NCBI GenBank assembly: GCA_017965445.1
Contig: JAGCPZ010000010.1
Coordinates: forward strand, 1 to 52,622
DNA from: Fibrobacter sp.
GTDB taxonomy: Bacteria > Fibrobacterota > Fibrobacteria > Fibrobacterales > Fibrobacteraceae
DNA length: 52,622 nucleotides
Direction: 5' to 3'
A program made the translations under genes and the position numbers. Shown here piece by piece: positions 1 through 7,718 of this stretch (its first letter is position 1; every line of letters begins with the position of its first letter). The notes under the pieces are model-generated. The model had not been told where the DNA came from and searched no databases. It was given only the letters and a program-made list of their open reading frames with translations.

Positions 1-1212
1 ACCTCCATCATCATTCCTTGGCTCAAGGAAACCTACGACGTCGAAGTGATTGCATTCGCAGCCGACCTCGGCCAGAATGACTTCCCGAACGCAAAGGCTC
101 TCGAAGAAAAGGCTCTCAAGACCGGTGCTTCCAAGTGCTACGTTCTCGACCTCAAGAAGGAATTCCTTGAAGAATACGTTTGGCCGACCGTTCGCGCCGG
201 TGCAAAGTACGAAGGCACTTACCTCCTCGGTACGTCCTTTGCTCGTCCGCTCATCGCTAAGTACCAGGTCAAGATCGCCGAAAAGGAAGGCGCTTACGCT
301 GTTGCTCACGGTGCTACCGGTAAGGGTAACGACCAGGTCCGTTTCGAACTCACCTACGCCGCTCTCAACCCGAAGCTCGAAGTCATCGCTCCGTGGAAGG
401 ACCCGCGTTGGACATTCCACAGCCGCGAAGACGCTATCGACTACGCCGCTGCACACAAGATTCCGCTCAACGGCATCAGCAAGAAGAAGATTTACTCCGA
501 AGACGGCAACCTCTGGCACCTTTCTCACGAAGGTGGCGTCTTGGAATTCCCGGAACAGGAACACAAGTACGAATTCCTCAAGCACACAGCCACGTATGAA
601 AAGGCCCCGAACAAGGCTGATCACGTGACGATTTCCTTCGAAAAGGGCAATCCGGTGGCTATCAACGGCAAGAAGATGGGCGCTGTGGAACTCCTCGAAT
701 TCTTGAACGAAATCGGTGGCAAGAACGCTTGCGGTCTTTTGGACATCGTTGAAAACCGCCTCGTCGGCCTCAAGAGCCGTGGTGTTTATGAAACTCCGGG
801 TGGCACGCTCCTTTACAAGGCTCACGAATGCTTGCAGCAGCTCGTGCTCGACAAGGAAACTTTGTTCGAAGCCCAGAAGATGTCTATGACCTACGCAAAC
901 CTTGTCTATAATGGCCAGTGGTTCACTCCGCTCCGCCAGGCAATGGACGCCTTCTTCAACGAAGTCAACAAGGTTGTGACTGGTGACGTGACCCTCAAGC
1001 TCTACAAGGGCAACATCATCCCGGCTGGCATCAAGAGCCCGTACAGCTTGTACGACATGGGCCTCGGTGGCTTCACGGACGTTGACATGTACGACCAGAA
1101 GGACGCTACTGGCTTCATCCGCTGCTACGGCCTCCCGCTCAAGACTCGCGCTCTCTTGCTCGGCAAGAAGACGAACGTCGACTTCGGTGGCGTTCCGAGC
1201 CTCAAGAAGTAA
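1..1212 (+). CDS. argG: Argininosuccinate synthase, 5' end cut by window edge
   Basis: Argininosuccinate synthase ligates citrulline and aspartate using ATP in arginine biosynthesis in the cytoplasm. The reading frame is open from base 1. The first codons read T-S-I-I-I-P-W-L-K-E, so the window begins inside the PP-loop motif SGGLDTS and only the first 15-20 or so residues are missing. Downstream family features are ADLGQ, the stretch around YLLGTSFARP and HGATGKGNDQVRFE. The visible 403 residues fit the usual length of about 400-420. A terminator-like hairpin lies about 90 bases after the stop. argF, another arginine gene, sits at about 16 kb on the other strand and is not co-transcribed with it. 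Confidence 0.97.
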   Translation, partial: TSIIIPWLKETYDVEVIAFAADLGQNDFPNAKALEEKALKTGASKCYVLDLKKEFLEEYVWPTVRAGAKYEGTYLLGTSFARPLIAKYQVKIAEKEGAYAVAHGATGKGNDQVRFELTYAALNPKLEVIAPWKDPRWTFHSREDAIDYAAAHKIPLNGISKKKIYSEDGNLWHLSHEGGVLEFPEQEHKYEFLKHTATYEKAPNKADHVTISFEKGNPVAINGKKMGAVELLEFLNEIGGKNACGLLDIVENRLVGLKSRGVYETPGGTLLYKAHECLQQLVLDKETLFEAQKMSMTYANLVYNGQWFTPLRQAMDAFFNEVNKVVTGDVTLKLYKGNIIPAGIKSPYSLYDMGLGGFTDVDMYDQKDATGFIRCYGLPLKTRALLLGKKTNVDFGGVPSLKK

Positions 1213-1301
1213 TTAGTTTGATAGCCATTCCGGCTGTCGTCCATTACTTTGTCACCCCGGCTTAAGGTCGCTGAGCGTGCCGAAGCGCCGGGGTCGCCTT
1301 T

Positions 1302-1333
1302 ATCCTGACTCATCCGAGCCAGGATTTTTTTTA
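1302..1333 (+). terminator. Rho-independent terminator after argG
   Basis: ATCCTGACTC (1302-1311) pairs with GAGCCAGGAT (1316-1325) with one A/C mismatch and a 4-base loop, followed by a run of eight T. Just upstream, 1251-1297, is another GC-rich inverted arrangement (CCCCGGC ... GCCGGGG) that belongs to a dispersed intergenic repeat beginning GTCACCCCGG. Confidence 0.75.
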
Positions 1334-1344
1334 CAAACTAATGA

Positions 1345-1857
1345 CTAAAACCTATACGCGTACCCGACTTGCCAAATCACCGTCGGCTCGTCATGCTTCA
1401 TGAAGTAGTGGAGCGGAATCCCCAGTTGCGTGAATACGCCGTAAATGTTGGCGCGGATTTCTGCCGAAATGTCGAGCGATTCCTTGTAGTTGTAAGAGCG
1501 CACGTAGCGTTTCTGGTTCGCGTTGTTGAGCGCCTTGTGGATTTTGTTGGGCGCTTTTGCGAATGCGTACCCACCGCCAAGTCCGAGGTCGAGCGAAAAC
1601 GGCAATTCGCGGAAGAATTTCCATGCCAGACTGCCTCGGTAGCCGACCCAAAATTCATCGGGGCCCAAGTGCCATCCGCCTCCGGCAACCCTGAAAAAGC
1701 CGTTTTTGTAACCCACGCCTGCATTTAGCATGATGGGGGTCGGTCTGCCGGCAGAAGCTCCGACTTCAAACTGCCATGGCGAAATCGGCTCGTTGGCAGA
1801 TGCTATTCCTATGAAAACTAGGGTGATTGTTGTTAAAATGAGGCGTCGGAGTAACAT
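1345..1857 (-). CDS. Small predicted outer-membrane beta-barrel-like protein
   Basis: A 170-residue protein I cannot assign to a named family. Residues 1-21 form a typical signal peptide (RR, hydrophobic stretch, cleavage near ASA-NE). The rest is rich in Gly and aromatic residues in alternating patterns (FEVGASAGR, GVGYKNGFFRVAGGGW, SLDLGLGGGYAF) and ends in Y-A-Y-R-F, the terminal-aromatic pattern common in outer-membrane barrels. It is divergent from the DUF3078-like gene at 1972, with 114 bases between the starts, and no clear Shine-Dalgarno precedes the ATG. Surface location is inferred from composition; its function is unknown. Confidence 0.75.
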   Translation of the reverse strand: MLLRRLILTTITLVFIGIASANEPISPWQFEVGASAGRPTPIMLNAGVGYKNGFFRVAGGGWHLGPDEFWVGYRGSLAWKFFRELPFSLDLGLGGGYAFAKAPNKIHKALNNANQKRYVRSYNYKESLDISAEIRANIYGVFTQLGIPLHYFMKHDEPTVIWQVGYAYRF

Positions 1858-1905
1858 GTCCGTAATAATAGTAATTTACATTCCGTTTTTTTCAAAAAAA
1901 ATAGT

Positions 1906-1913
1906 TATCTTTA
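1906..1913 (+). promoter_or_regulatory. TATCTTTA box, candidate -7 element
   Basis: TATCTTTA differs from the Bacteroidetes-type TAnnTTTG -7 element only in its last base. It lies 58 bases before the ATG at 1972, in the gap between two divergent genes. No convincing upstream TTTG partner was seen at the usual distance. Confidence 0.4.
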
Positions 1914-1971
1914 TGAACAAACAAGTTCAATGAGGTCTATGGGATAAATGGACCATCAACAAGGAAGGAAT

Positions 1972-2856
1972 ATGAAAAAGTCATTATTTGCAATCGCTTG
2001 TGCAGCTCTCGTATCTGCCTCGACGGCTTTCGCTGAAGGTGGTATGTTCGAAGGCTATCTCCCGGAATGCCTTAAAGAAAAGGGTTCGGCGGATGTGGTC
2101 GCCGCATTCAAGTACACCCGTATGGATTTCCACAACTGGAAGCAGGAAAGCGGTACGTCCTCTTCGACGTGGCTGGTGACGTTCGATGCTGATCTCAAGG
2201 CGCATTGGAGTGTTGCCGACTGGCGTAACAAGGTAAATCTCGAGTATGGTCATACTTGGACGGACGGCTTTGGCAGCCGCAAGTCCGTTGACAAGATTTT
2301 TATCGAATCGATTGCTGACTTCCACGCTTTTGAATTGTTCAAGCCGTATATCGGCGCCCGCTTCGAAACTCAGTTCGCGAGGGGCTATGAGTATAGCGAA
2401 GACGAAGATGGCAACGAAATCAAGACGACGATTTCCAAGTTCATGGATCCGGGCTACGTGACGCAGATGGCGGGTATCGGCTATTTCCCGAACGACAACT
2501 TCTCCACACGTCTCGCCTTTGCAAACCGCATGACCGTTTCGAACAAGTACCATTATGCTGATGATCCGGATACGGAAAAGTTTGAAAAGTTCAAGGATGA
2601 ACCGGGTCTCGAAAGTGTAACGGAATTCAAGTATTCGATAACGGACTTGGTGAGCTTCAAGAGTCGTCTCTGGGCGTTCATCAACTTCAAAGGCTTCGAT
2701 GAAATTGACGGCAAGTGGGAAAACCTCCTCTCGGTGACGCTTTCTCCGCTCTTCGAACTCCAGGTGGGCTACGACATTGCCTACGACAAGGATTTGGATC
2801 AGGATTCCCAGCACAAGAACATGGTTCTCCTCGGTGTGACCTGGCGCTGGTTCTAG
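1972..2856 (+). CDS. DUF3078-like secreted/outer-membrane protein
   Basis: A 294-residue secreted protein. The start was set at 1972 because AAGGAAGGA lies just upstream and the N-terminus then reads as a clean signal peptide (MKKSLFAIACAALVSA, cleavage after AFA). An in-frame ATG at 1948 would add eight polar residues before it. The region FDADLKAHWSVADWRNKVNLEYGHTW and the later barrel-like strands ending in VTWRWF resemble DUF3078 proteins of the FCB group, predicted outer-membrane barrels of unknown role. The gene is monocistronic: it has its own promoter-like box and a strong terminator at 2884. Confidence 0.75.
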   Translation: MKKSLFAIACAALVSASTAFAEGGMFEGYLPECLKEKGSADVVAAFKYTRMDFHNWKQESGTSSSTWLVTFDADLKAHWSVADWRNKVNLEYGHTWTDGFGSRKSVDKIFIESIADFHAFELFKPYIGARFETQFARGYEYSEDEDGNEIKTTISKFMDPGYVTQMAGIGYFPNDNFSTRLAFANRMTVSNKYHYADDPDTEKFEKFKDEPGLESVTEFKYSITDLVSFKSRLWAFINFKGFDEIDGKWENLLSVTLSPLFELQVGYDIAYDKDLDQDSQHKNMVLLGVTWRWF

Positions 2857-2883
2857 TTCGGACGGATACAGACTTGTTTAAAG

Positions 2884-2907
2884 GAACCGCTTCGGCGGTT
2901 CTTTTTC
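2884..2907 (+). terminator. Rho-independent terminator after the DUF3078-like gene
   Basis: A perfect 7-bp stem GAACCGC/GCGGTTC (2884-2890 and 2895-2901) is capped by a TTCG tetraloop and followed by TTTTT. Confidence 0.9.
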
Positions 2908-2915
2908 TATCTTTG
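2908..2915 (+). promoter_or_regulatory. TATCTTTG box upstream of hisH
   Basis: TATCTTTG is an exact TAnnTTTG match directly after the preceding terminator. It lies 25 bases before the hisH ATG, leaving room for a short leader with an AGAGG ribosome-binding site. Confidence 0.5.
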
Positions 2916-2940
2916 TGCGTACAAAATTAAAGAGGTTCCT

Positions 2941-3555
2941 ATGGCTATTACTGTTGTGGATTACAATGCGGGCAACTTGACGTCGGTGATGAATGCGCTC
3001 AAGCACATTGGCGTGGATGCCAGGGTGAGCCATGACGCTGACGAAATTGCGAAAGCCACGCGCTTGATTTTCCCGGGCGTGGGCGCTGCTGCGTCTGCCA
3101 TGGAAACATTGACCAGGACCGGAATAGGCGAGGCCATCAAGGCGGTGGTGAGGTCTGGGAACCCGGTGCTCGGCATCTGCATCGGTTGCCAGATTATTCT
3201 CGAAGAAAGCGAAGAGGACGGCGGCGTCAAGACGCTCGGGCTTATTCCTGGCCGTGCCGTGCGCTTCAAGGATGAACCTGGCCTCAAGATTCCGCACATG
3301 GGCTGGAACCAGGTGAACTTCACCCGCGAACACCCGATTATGAAGGGCATCCGCAGCGGTTGCGATTTCTATTACGTGCATTCCTACTACCCGCAAGTGC
3401 CTGCCGAGTACGCATTTGCCGAAACGACTTACGGCACGCAGACGTTTACAGGACTCATCGGTAAGGACAACTTAATTGCAAGCCAGTTCCACCAGGAAAA
3501 GAGCGGCGAAGTCGGTCTTGCCATGCTCAAGAACTTCTGCGACTGGGCTATTTAA
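2941..3555 (+). CDS. hisH: Imidazole glycerol phosphate synthase, glutaminase subunit HisH
   Basis: HisH hydrolyses glutamine and passes ammonia to HisF, which makes imidazole glycerol phosphate and AICAR in histidine synthesis. The 204 residues match the family length. The class-I amidotransferase triad is visible as Cys80 (G-I-C-I-G-C-Q), His184 and Glu186 (QFHQEKS). PGVGAAASAM and IPHMGWNQ are typical HisH motifs. AGAGG lies about 6 bases before the ATG. The gene stands alone here: no hisF, hisA or other his gene is within the window, so its partner must be encoded elsewhere. Confidence 0.96.
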   Translation: MAITVVDYNAGNLTSVMNALKHIGVDARVSHDADEIAKATRLIFPGVGAAASAMETLTRTGIGEAIKAVVRSGNPVLGICIGCQIILEESEEDGGVKTLGLIPGRAVRFKDEPGLKIPHMGWNQVNFTREHPIMKGIRSGCDFYYVHSYYPQVPAEYAFAETTYGTQTFTGLIGKDNLIASQFHQEKSGEVGLAMLKNFCDWAI

Positions 3556-3615
3556 ACTAGGCATTGAGGGGACGGGCCTAAAAAACCGGGCTGCGGCGTT
3601 ATTTTTGGCCTGGTA

Positions 3616-3695
3616 GTATCATGAATAGGCTTCTTTTTTAAGAAAATGTTAAAAATTAACTATTTTTGCTAAAAAAGCTATAAAAGTATCATAAA
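3616..3695 (+). promoter_or_regulatory. Paired GTATCAT direct repeats upstream of first TIGR02147 gene
   Basis: GTATCATGAA (3616-3625) and GTATCATAAA (3686-3695) are 70 bases apart in the same orientation. The proximal copy starts 48 bases before the ATG at 3734. The same pair occurs before the second TIGR02147 gene (6769 and 6842; 73 apart, proximal copy 49 bases from the ATG). The shared spacing and position suggest a binding site for these regulators or for a common regulator. Confidence 0.55.
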
Positions 3696-3720
3696 ACGAA
3701 CACAATCTAAAAAACGATTA

Positions 3721-3728
3721 TATATTTA
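3721..3728 (+). promoter_or_regulatory. TATATTTA box five bases before ATG
   Basis: TATATTTA is followed by five bases and the ATG at 3734, and no Shine-Dalgarno is present. If it is a -7 element, the transcript would start at or beside the ATG, giving a leaderless mRNA. The same arrangement occurs at 6878, 31893 and 51386. Confidence 0.5.
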
Positions 3729-3733
3729 AAATT

Positions 3734-4573
3734 ATGAAGCCGGTTACGGAATATCAAGATTATCGCGTCTATATGCAGGATTACTATAACGAACGGAAGA
3801 GAGTTTCGTCGTTTTCGTGGCGTGAATTTACGCGTGCTTCTGGCTTTACTTCGCCGACATACCTCAAGCTGGTTTGCGAGGGAAAAACACGCCTTTCTCC
3901 TTTGGGGGCAGACAAGGTCGGGTCGGCAATGCATTTGGCTGGTTTTGAACTCGATTACTTTAAGACGATGGTGACGTATTGCCATGCCAAGAATGACCAG
4001 GAACGCAAACTCGCTTACGAGTCCATGCTGGAATTGGCGCAGAACAACAAGGTGAAGGTCCTTGATGGCGAGGCTTTCCAGTATTTCGAATCTTGGGTAC
4101 ATCCTGTCGTGAGAGAGCTTGCCCCGGTGATGCCGGGTAAGACTCCAGGCGGAATCGCGAAACGTTGCTGCCAGGAGGTCTCTGCGGGAGAGGTCCGCGA
4201 ATCGCTCGATTTTATGGTCAAGACGGGCCTGCTAAAGAGAAGGGGCGAGACTTACGAACAGACGGACAAACACTTGAAAGGTGCCTCTGACATTATGCCG
4301 GTGGTGCTGCGCTCCATGCACCGTGAAATGGCTTCGTTTGGTAAGGAGTCCATAGACCGTTTTGCCCCGTCGGAGAGAAACTTTACGGGCCTTACCATGG
4401 GCATTTCTGCAGAAGATTACGAAAAAATTGTGCAGGAACTGGACGCTTGTCGAAAAAGGATTACGCAGATAGCCTTGAACAGCCGAGGTACAGAACGAGT
4501 TTATCGATTGAATTTACAGTTGTTCCCGTTGACATGGAGAGAGGAAGATGTTGATGATAAAGAAAATACTTAG
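3734..4573 (+). CDS. TIGR02147 family predicted transcriptional regulator, paralogue 1
   Basis: A 279-residue member of the TIGR02147 family (C-terminal DUF4423), a paralogous group described from Fibrobacter and Bdellovibrio and thought to regulate transcription. The N-terminus (EYQDYRVYMQDYYNERK, then FSWREFTRASGFTSPTYLKL) looks like a helix-turn-helix. The middle (ESWVHPVVREL, KRCCQEVSAGEVRESLDFM) resembles a second winged-helix segment. The C-terminus (MGISAEDYEKIVQEL, VYRLNLQLFPLTW) is the most conserved part. It is closely similar along its whole length to the protein at 6891. Its last 26 bases overlap the start of the following lipoprotein gene, so the two are translationally coupled and probably functionally linked. 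It lacks a visible ribosome-binding site. Confidence 0.88.
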   Translation: MKPVTEYQDYRVYMQDYYNERKRVSSFSWREFTRASGFTSPTYLKLVCEGKTRLSPLGADKVGSAMHLAGFELDYFKTMVTYCHAKNDQERKLAYESMLELAQNNKVKVLDGEAFQYFESWVHPVVRELAPVMPGKTPGGIAKRCCQEVSAGEVRESLDFMVKTGLLKRRGETYEQTDKHLKGASDIMPVVLRSMHREMASFGKESIDRFAPSERNFTGLTMGISAEDYEKIVQELDACRKRITQIALNSRGTERVYRLNLQLFPLTWREEDVDDKENT

Positions 4574-6692
4574 TGTATTGTTGTTTGCTTTTTTACTGGC
4601 GCTTATCGCGTGTTCTGAACAAACGGCCGGCGTTACCGAAGAGGAAAATCCGATTGCCTTTGAAGTGAAAGAACCGGATTACTATGATTTGTGGACTTTT
4701 GATAATCAAATCTCTATAAACACCTCCGGATACTGGTTTGATGCAAGCGATTTGGACAAGGAACTCCTGGCTACCATTACGTACCCCGTTCTGGAAGGAA
4801 AAATTATGGGCGACAACTTGATGGATGCCGCGGCGTCTATGTGCGGCGGTATTTGCGGGACTGTCGAATTTGCGGATTCTCCGAAGCGCGTGCTGAGTAC
4901 GAACATCGGTTATTCTGTGCGCAAGGACGGCTCGACGGTGGACGCTTCTTCGTGGAAGGGCCTGTGCGTGACGTACGAGTCCGATTTTGACATGAAGCTG
5001 AAATTCAGTTCTGGCAAGAACGGAATTGTTGCCGGTAGCGATATGCCGTTTGCGGAATTCCCGAAACTTGCTAAACTTGGCACCCGCTGCGCAAAATGGG
5101 AAAACTTTAAACAAAATAATTTGAATGAGATTACAAGCGAAGAAGTTGCGAAAAAAATGGGTGCCGTCTTCTTTGAATTCACTGGTAAAGCAAAGCAGAA
5201 AGGCTCATTCTTTATCAAGGGCTTGAGTTCGTATAAAGATGTCAAGTCTCAACAGGTTGAACTGAAAAAGGGTAACGCTTCTTGCATGTGGCGCGGATTT
5301 GCCGGCGACTTGACGGTGAATACGGGCTTTGATTCCGAAGGGTCGTTGGATGCCGGAAAGTGGTATTCTTTTGATAGTCCTGTAAATCCAGGCGCTACCG
5401 TAAACTTTCAATTGCCAAAGGAAGTTGGCGGTTATCAGGGCGACTTGACTCAAGTGATTGCGTATTATAAGAGCCTCCGCGGAAATGTGCCTGTGCCTTT
5501 GGATGATATGAATGCCGGAGTAGGATTTTATATTGCGGGCACGGAAAACGGCGGTAACATGCACCAGGCTGTCGATATCACGGACTGGGGCGGCCTCTGC
5601 GTGACCTATTCGTCTAACATGGACATTATTGTAGAAGTGACCGATCGATACGGCTCAGAACTGCTGCATTTTTCCAATCTTCTGGACGCGTCCGATAGCA
5701 TTGTTGAAAAATGCCATTCATGGGATGAATTTTTGAAAGATTCCTTGTATAAGGATATCATAAAGAGCGCACGCTACATTACTTTTAACTTCTTCAGAAA
5801 TAAAGAAAGCGGAGATGAAGTTGGATTCTTCAAGTTCGTCGGTGTCGGAAAATATAATCCTAACGGAGCTTGCTATTTAGATGACGTGGATGATGATACC
5901 GGTTCACGGGTTGTTTCAAGCTCCAGTTCGAAAGCGGTATCAAGCTCTAGCTCGCAGGTGGCTTCGTGCTCTAGCGTTGAGTCTAGCAATATTAGATTGT
6001 TCAAGAACAACGACGGATATGAAGATGTCTGTTCGTTTAATTCTGTAAATGATTTGTGGTATGGAGTAGATAGGTATCCTGTTGTCAGTACGGAATTGGC
6101 CAATGAGACGGAAACGGCTGGCTATTGGTATAATTTTGGATATATGAGCGATGATGGGATGGGGGCCCAATTCACTTGGCCTACGGTTTTGGGGAATGGA
6201 TACGACGAAATGGCGTTGGATTCGGTTATTGATTTTTGTGCCGGCATTTGTGCTGAAATGTACTACAAAAAAGACACTATTGCTGGTGTCGCGTTTAACA
6301 TCGTTGGTGAAATTTCTATAACGGACAATTCGTTGATGGCGGGAGATGCGTCAAGCTGGGGTGGCTTATGTGTGACGTACGCCGCTGATGCAGATATGGA
6401 TGTCGTGATGATAGGTCCTGAGAAAAACGAAAGTACTGGCCAGATTCAGCTCCAACCGAAGGTGACTCTCCCGAAGAGCATTGATGTTACGACGAAGTGC
6501 GTGGAGTGGGACGATTTTGTTTCTTCGGACGGAAAAACATCCGGTAATGCGTCTTCTCTAATGTCGCTTATGTTCGGCTTTTATGGTGTTGGTGGACAAT
6601 ATATTCGCTTTAACATAATGGGCTTGGGTCGGTACCATCGCCTCTCCAATCCGGAATGTACGGCCAAGGAAAATTTTGTATCCAAAAATTAG
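4548..6692 (+). CDS. Lipoprotein with three copies of an unnamed ~200-residue domain
   Basis: A 714-residue predicted lipoprotein: hydrophobic N-terminus, then A-C-S-E with lipid-accepting Cys22. The start at 4548 overlaps the regulator gene by 26 bases; ATG at 4554 is an alternative. Three copies of one domain lie at about residues 45-230, 244-443 and 493-704. Each has an aromatic G-Y-W-F/Y start, a C-G-G-x-C-G-like pair (C99/C103 in copy 1), a W-G-G-L-C-V-T-Y core followed by acidic residues, a K-C-x-x-W-D-E-F-like segment, and an end resembling F-x-I-x-G-x-G-K-Y. A Ser-rich linker at 455-480 separates copies 2 and 3. A carbohydrate-binding or jelly-roll fold is a guess from the pattern. 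I recognise no catalytic motif. Confidence 0.85.
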   Translation: MLMIKKILSVLLFAFLLALIACSEQTAGVTEEENPIAFEVKEPDYYDLWTFDNQISINTSGYWFDASDLDKELLATITYPVLEGKIMGDNLMDAAASMCGGICGTVEFADSPKRVLSTNIGYSVRKDGSTVDASSWKGLCVTYESDFDMKLKFSSGKNGIVAGSDMPFAEFPKLAKLGTRCAKWENFKQNNLNEITSEEVAKKMGAVFFEFTGKAKQKGSFFIKGLSSYKDVKSQQVELKKGNASCMWRGFAGDLTVNTGFDSEGSLDAGKWYSFDSPVNPGATVNFQLPKEVGGYQGDLTQVIAYYKSLRGNVPVPLDDMNAGVGFYIAGTENGGNMHQAVDITDWGGLCVTYSSNMDIIVEVTDRYGSELLHFSNLLDASDSIVEKCHSWDEFLKDSLYKDIIKSARYITFNFFRNKESGDEVGFFKFVGVGKYNPNGACYLDDVDDDTGSRVVSSSSSKAVSSSSSQVASCSSVESSNIRLFKNNDGYEDVCSFNSVNDLWYGVDRYPVVSTELANETETAGYWYNFGYMSDDGMGAQFTWPTVLGNGYDEMALDSVIDFCAGICAEMYYKKDTIAGVAFNIVGEISITDNSLMAGDASSWGGLCVTYAADADMDVVMIGPEKNESTGQIQLQPKVTLPKSIDVTTKCVEWDDFVSSDGKTSGNASSLMSLMFGFYGVGGQYIRFNIMGLGRYHRLSNPECTAKENFVSKN

Positions 6693-6731
6693 TTATAGCT
6701 GTTGATTAAGCGCTAAAACTTGAATTTTGTC

Positions 6732-6759
6732 GTGCCCGCTGCCGAGCGGGCGATTTTTT
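6732..6759 (+). terminator. Rho-independent terminator of cassette 1
   Basis: GCCCGCT (6734-6740) pairs perfectly with AGCGGGC (6745-6751) around a GCCG loop, followed by GATTTTTT. It separates the first regulator-lipoprotein cassette from the promoter region of the second. Confidence 0.9.
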
Positions 6760-6768
6760 ATGGTTGAT

Positions 6769-6851
6769 GTATCATGGAAAATTGTCGAAAATTTGCCAAA
6801 TTTTGCAAAAATACTTAAAATTTATAAAATTTACTAAAAAAGTATCATGAA
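6769..6851 (+). promoter_or_regulatory. Paired GTATCAT direct repeats upstream of second TIGR02147 gene
   Basis: GTATCATGGA (6769-6778) and GTATCATGAA (6842-6851) are 73 bases apart, in the same orientation and almost the same distance from the ATG as the pair before the first cassette. The sequence between them is AT-rich with A and T tracts, as in the first cassette, but is not otherwise conserved. Confidence 0.55.
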
Positions 6852-6877
6852 ATATTGCGCTTTTTGAAATAAGAGAG

Positions 6878-6885
6878 TATATTTA
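6878..6885 (+). promoter_or_regulatory. TATATTTA box five bases before ATG
   Basis: TATATTTA, five bases, then the ATG at 6891. This is the same arrangement as at the first TIGR02147 gene and again has no Shine-Dalgarno, consistent with a leaderless transcript. Confidence 0.5.
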
Positions 6886-6890
6886 TAGAT

Positions 6891-7718
6891 ATGAAATCGA
6901 TTACGGAGTATCAGGATTATCGCTGCTACATGCAGGATTATTATGATGAACGGAAACGCGTATCATCGTTTTCTTGGCGTGAGTTTGCTCGCATTGCTGG
7001 ATTTACTTCGCCAACGTACCTGAAACTTGTCTGTGAAAAAAAAACGCGCCTTTCATCTGTCGGTGCCGAAAAAGTCGGTGCCGCGATGCGCTTGGTGGGG
7101 TATGAACTTGATTACTTTAAGTTGATGGTAGAATGCTGCCATGCCAAAACGGATGCGGACCGTAAAATCGCTTTTGAAGCGATGCTGAAACTGGCTAAAG
7201 ATAATTTTGTAAAGGTTGTTGACGGCGATGCGTACAAGTTCTTTGAAACTTGGATTCACCCGGTGGTGAGAGAGCTTGCACCAGTGATGCCTGGGGCGAC
7301 TCCGGGGGAAATTGCAAGGCGTTGCTGTTTGGATGTCTCTGCGGTGGATGTTCGCAAGTCGCTGGATTTTATGGTGGATGCGGGATTGTTGAAGAAAAAT
7401 GGAGATGCTTATGAACAAGTTGATAAGCATCTGACGGGTTCTCCTGAAATCATGTCTGTTGCGATGCGCTCCATGCACCATGAAATGATTCGCTTTGCGG
7501 ATGAAGCGCTTGAACAGTTTTCTTCGAAAGAACGAAATTATTCAGGCATTACGATGGGGATTTCGGACGAAGATTACGAGGAAATTGTACAAGAAATTGA
7601 TGCTTGCCGCAAGCGGATTGCTCAAATCGCTTTGAAAGGCCGTGGTGTCGGTCGTGTCTATAGGTTGAATTTACAGTTGTTCCCGCTGACGTGGGAGGAG
7701 GAAAAAAAACATGCTTAA
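6891..7718 (+). CDS. TIGR02147 family predicted transcriptional regulator, paralogue 2
   Basis: A 275-residue paralogue of the protein at 3734, colinear from the first residues (ITEYQDYRCYMQDYYDERK) to the last (VYRLNLQLFPLTW). Most differences are conservative, and parts of the DNA, for example the last 40 or so coding bases, are nearly identical, so the cassette has duplicated. The same putative N-terminal helix-turn-helix (FSWREFARIAGFTSPTYLKL) and C-terminal DUF4423-like region are visible. It overlaps the next lipoprotein gene by 8 bases. With its downstream genes it forms a four-gene transcription unit that ends at the terminator near 11961. Confidence 0.88.
   Translation: MKSITEYQDYRCYMQDYYDERKRVSSFSWREFARIAGFTSPTYLKLVCEKKTRLSSVGAEKVGAAMRLVGYELDYFKLMVECCHAKTDADRKIAFEAMLKLAKDNFVKVVDGDAYKFFETWIHPVVRELAPVMPGATPGEIARRCCLDVSAVDVRKSLDFMVDAGLLKKNGDAYEQVDKHLTGSPEIMSVAMRSMHHEMIRFADEALEQFSSKERNYSGITMGISDEDYEEIVQEIDACRKRIAQIALKGRGVGRVYRLNLQLFPLTWEEEKKHA

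Noticed and set aside
1948..1971. Upstream ATG at 1948 as start of the DUF3078-like gene
   Set aside because: The ATG at 1972 has AAGGAAGG directly upstream and gives a normal signal peptide; the earlier ATG overlaps that ribosome-binding site.
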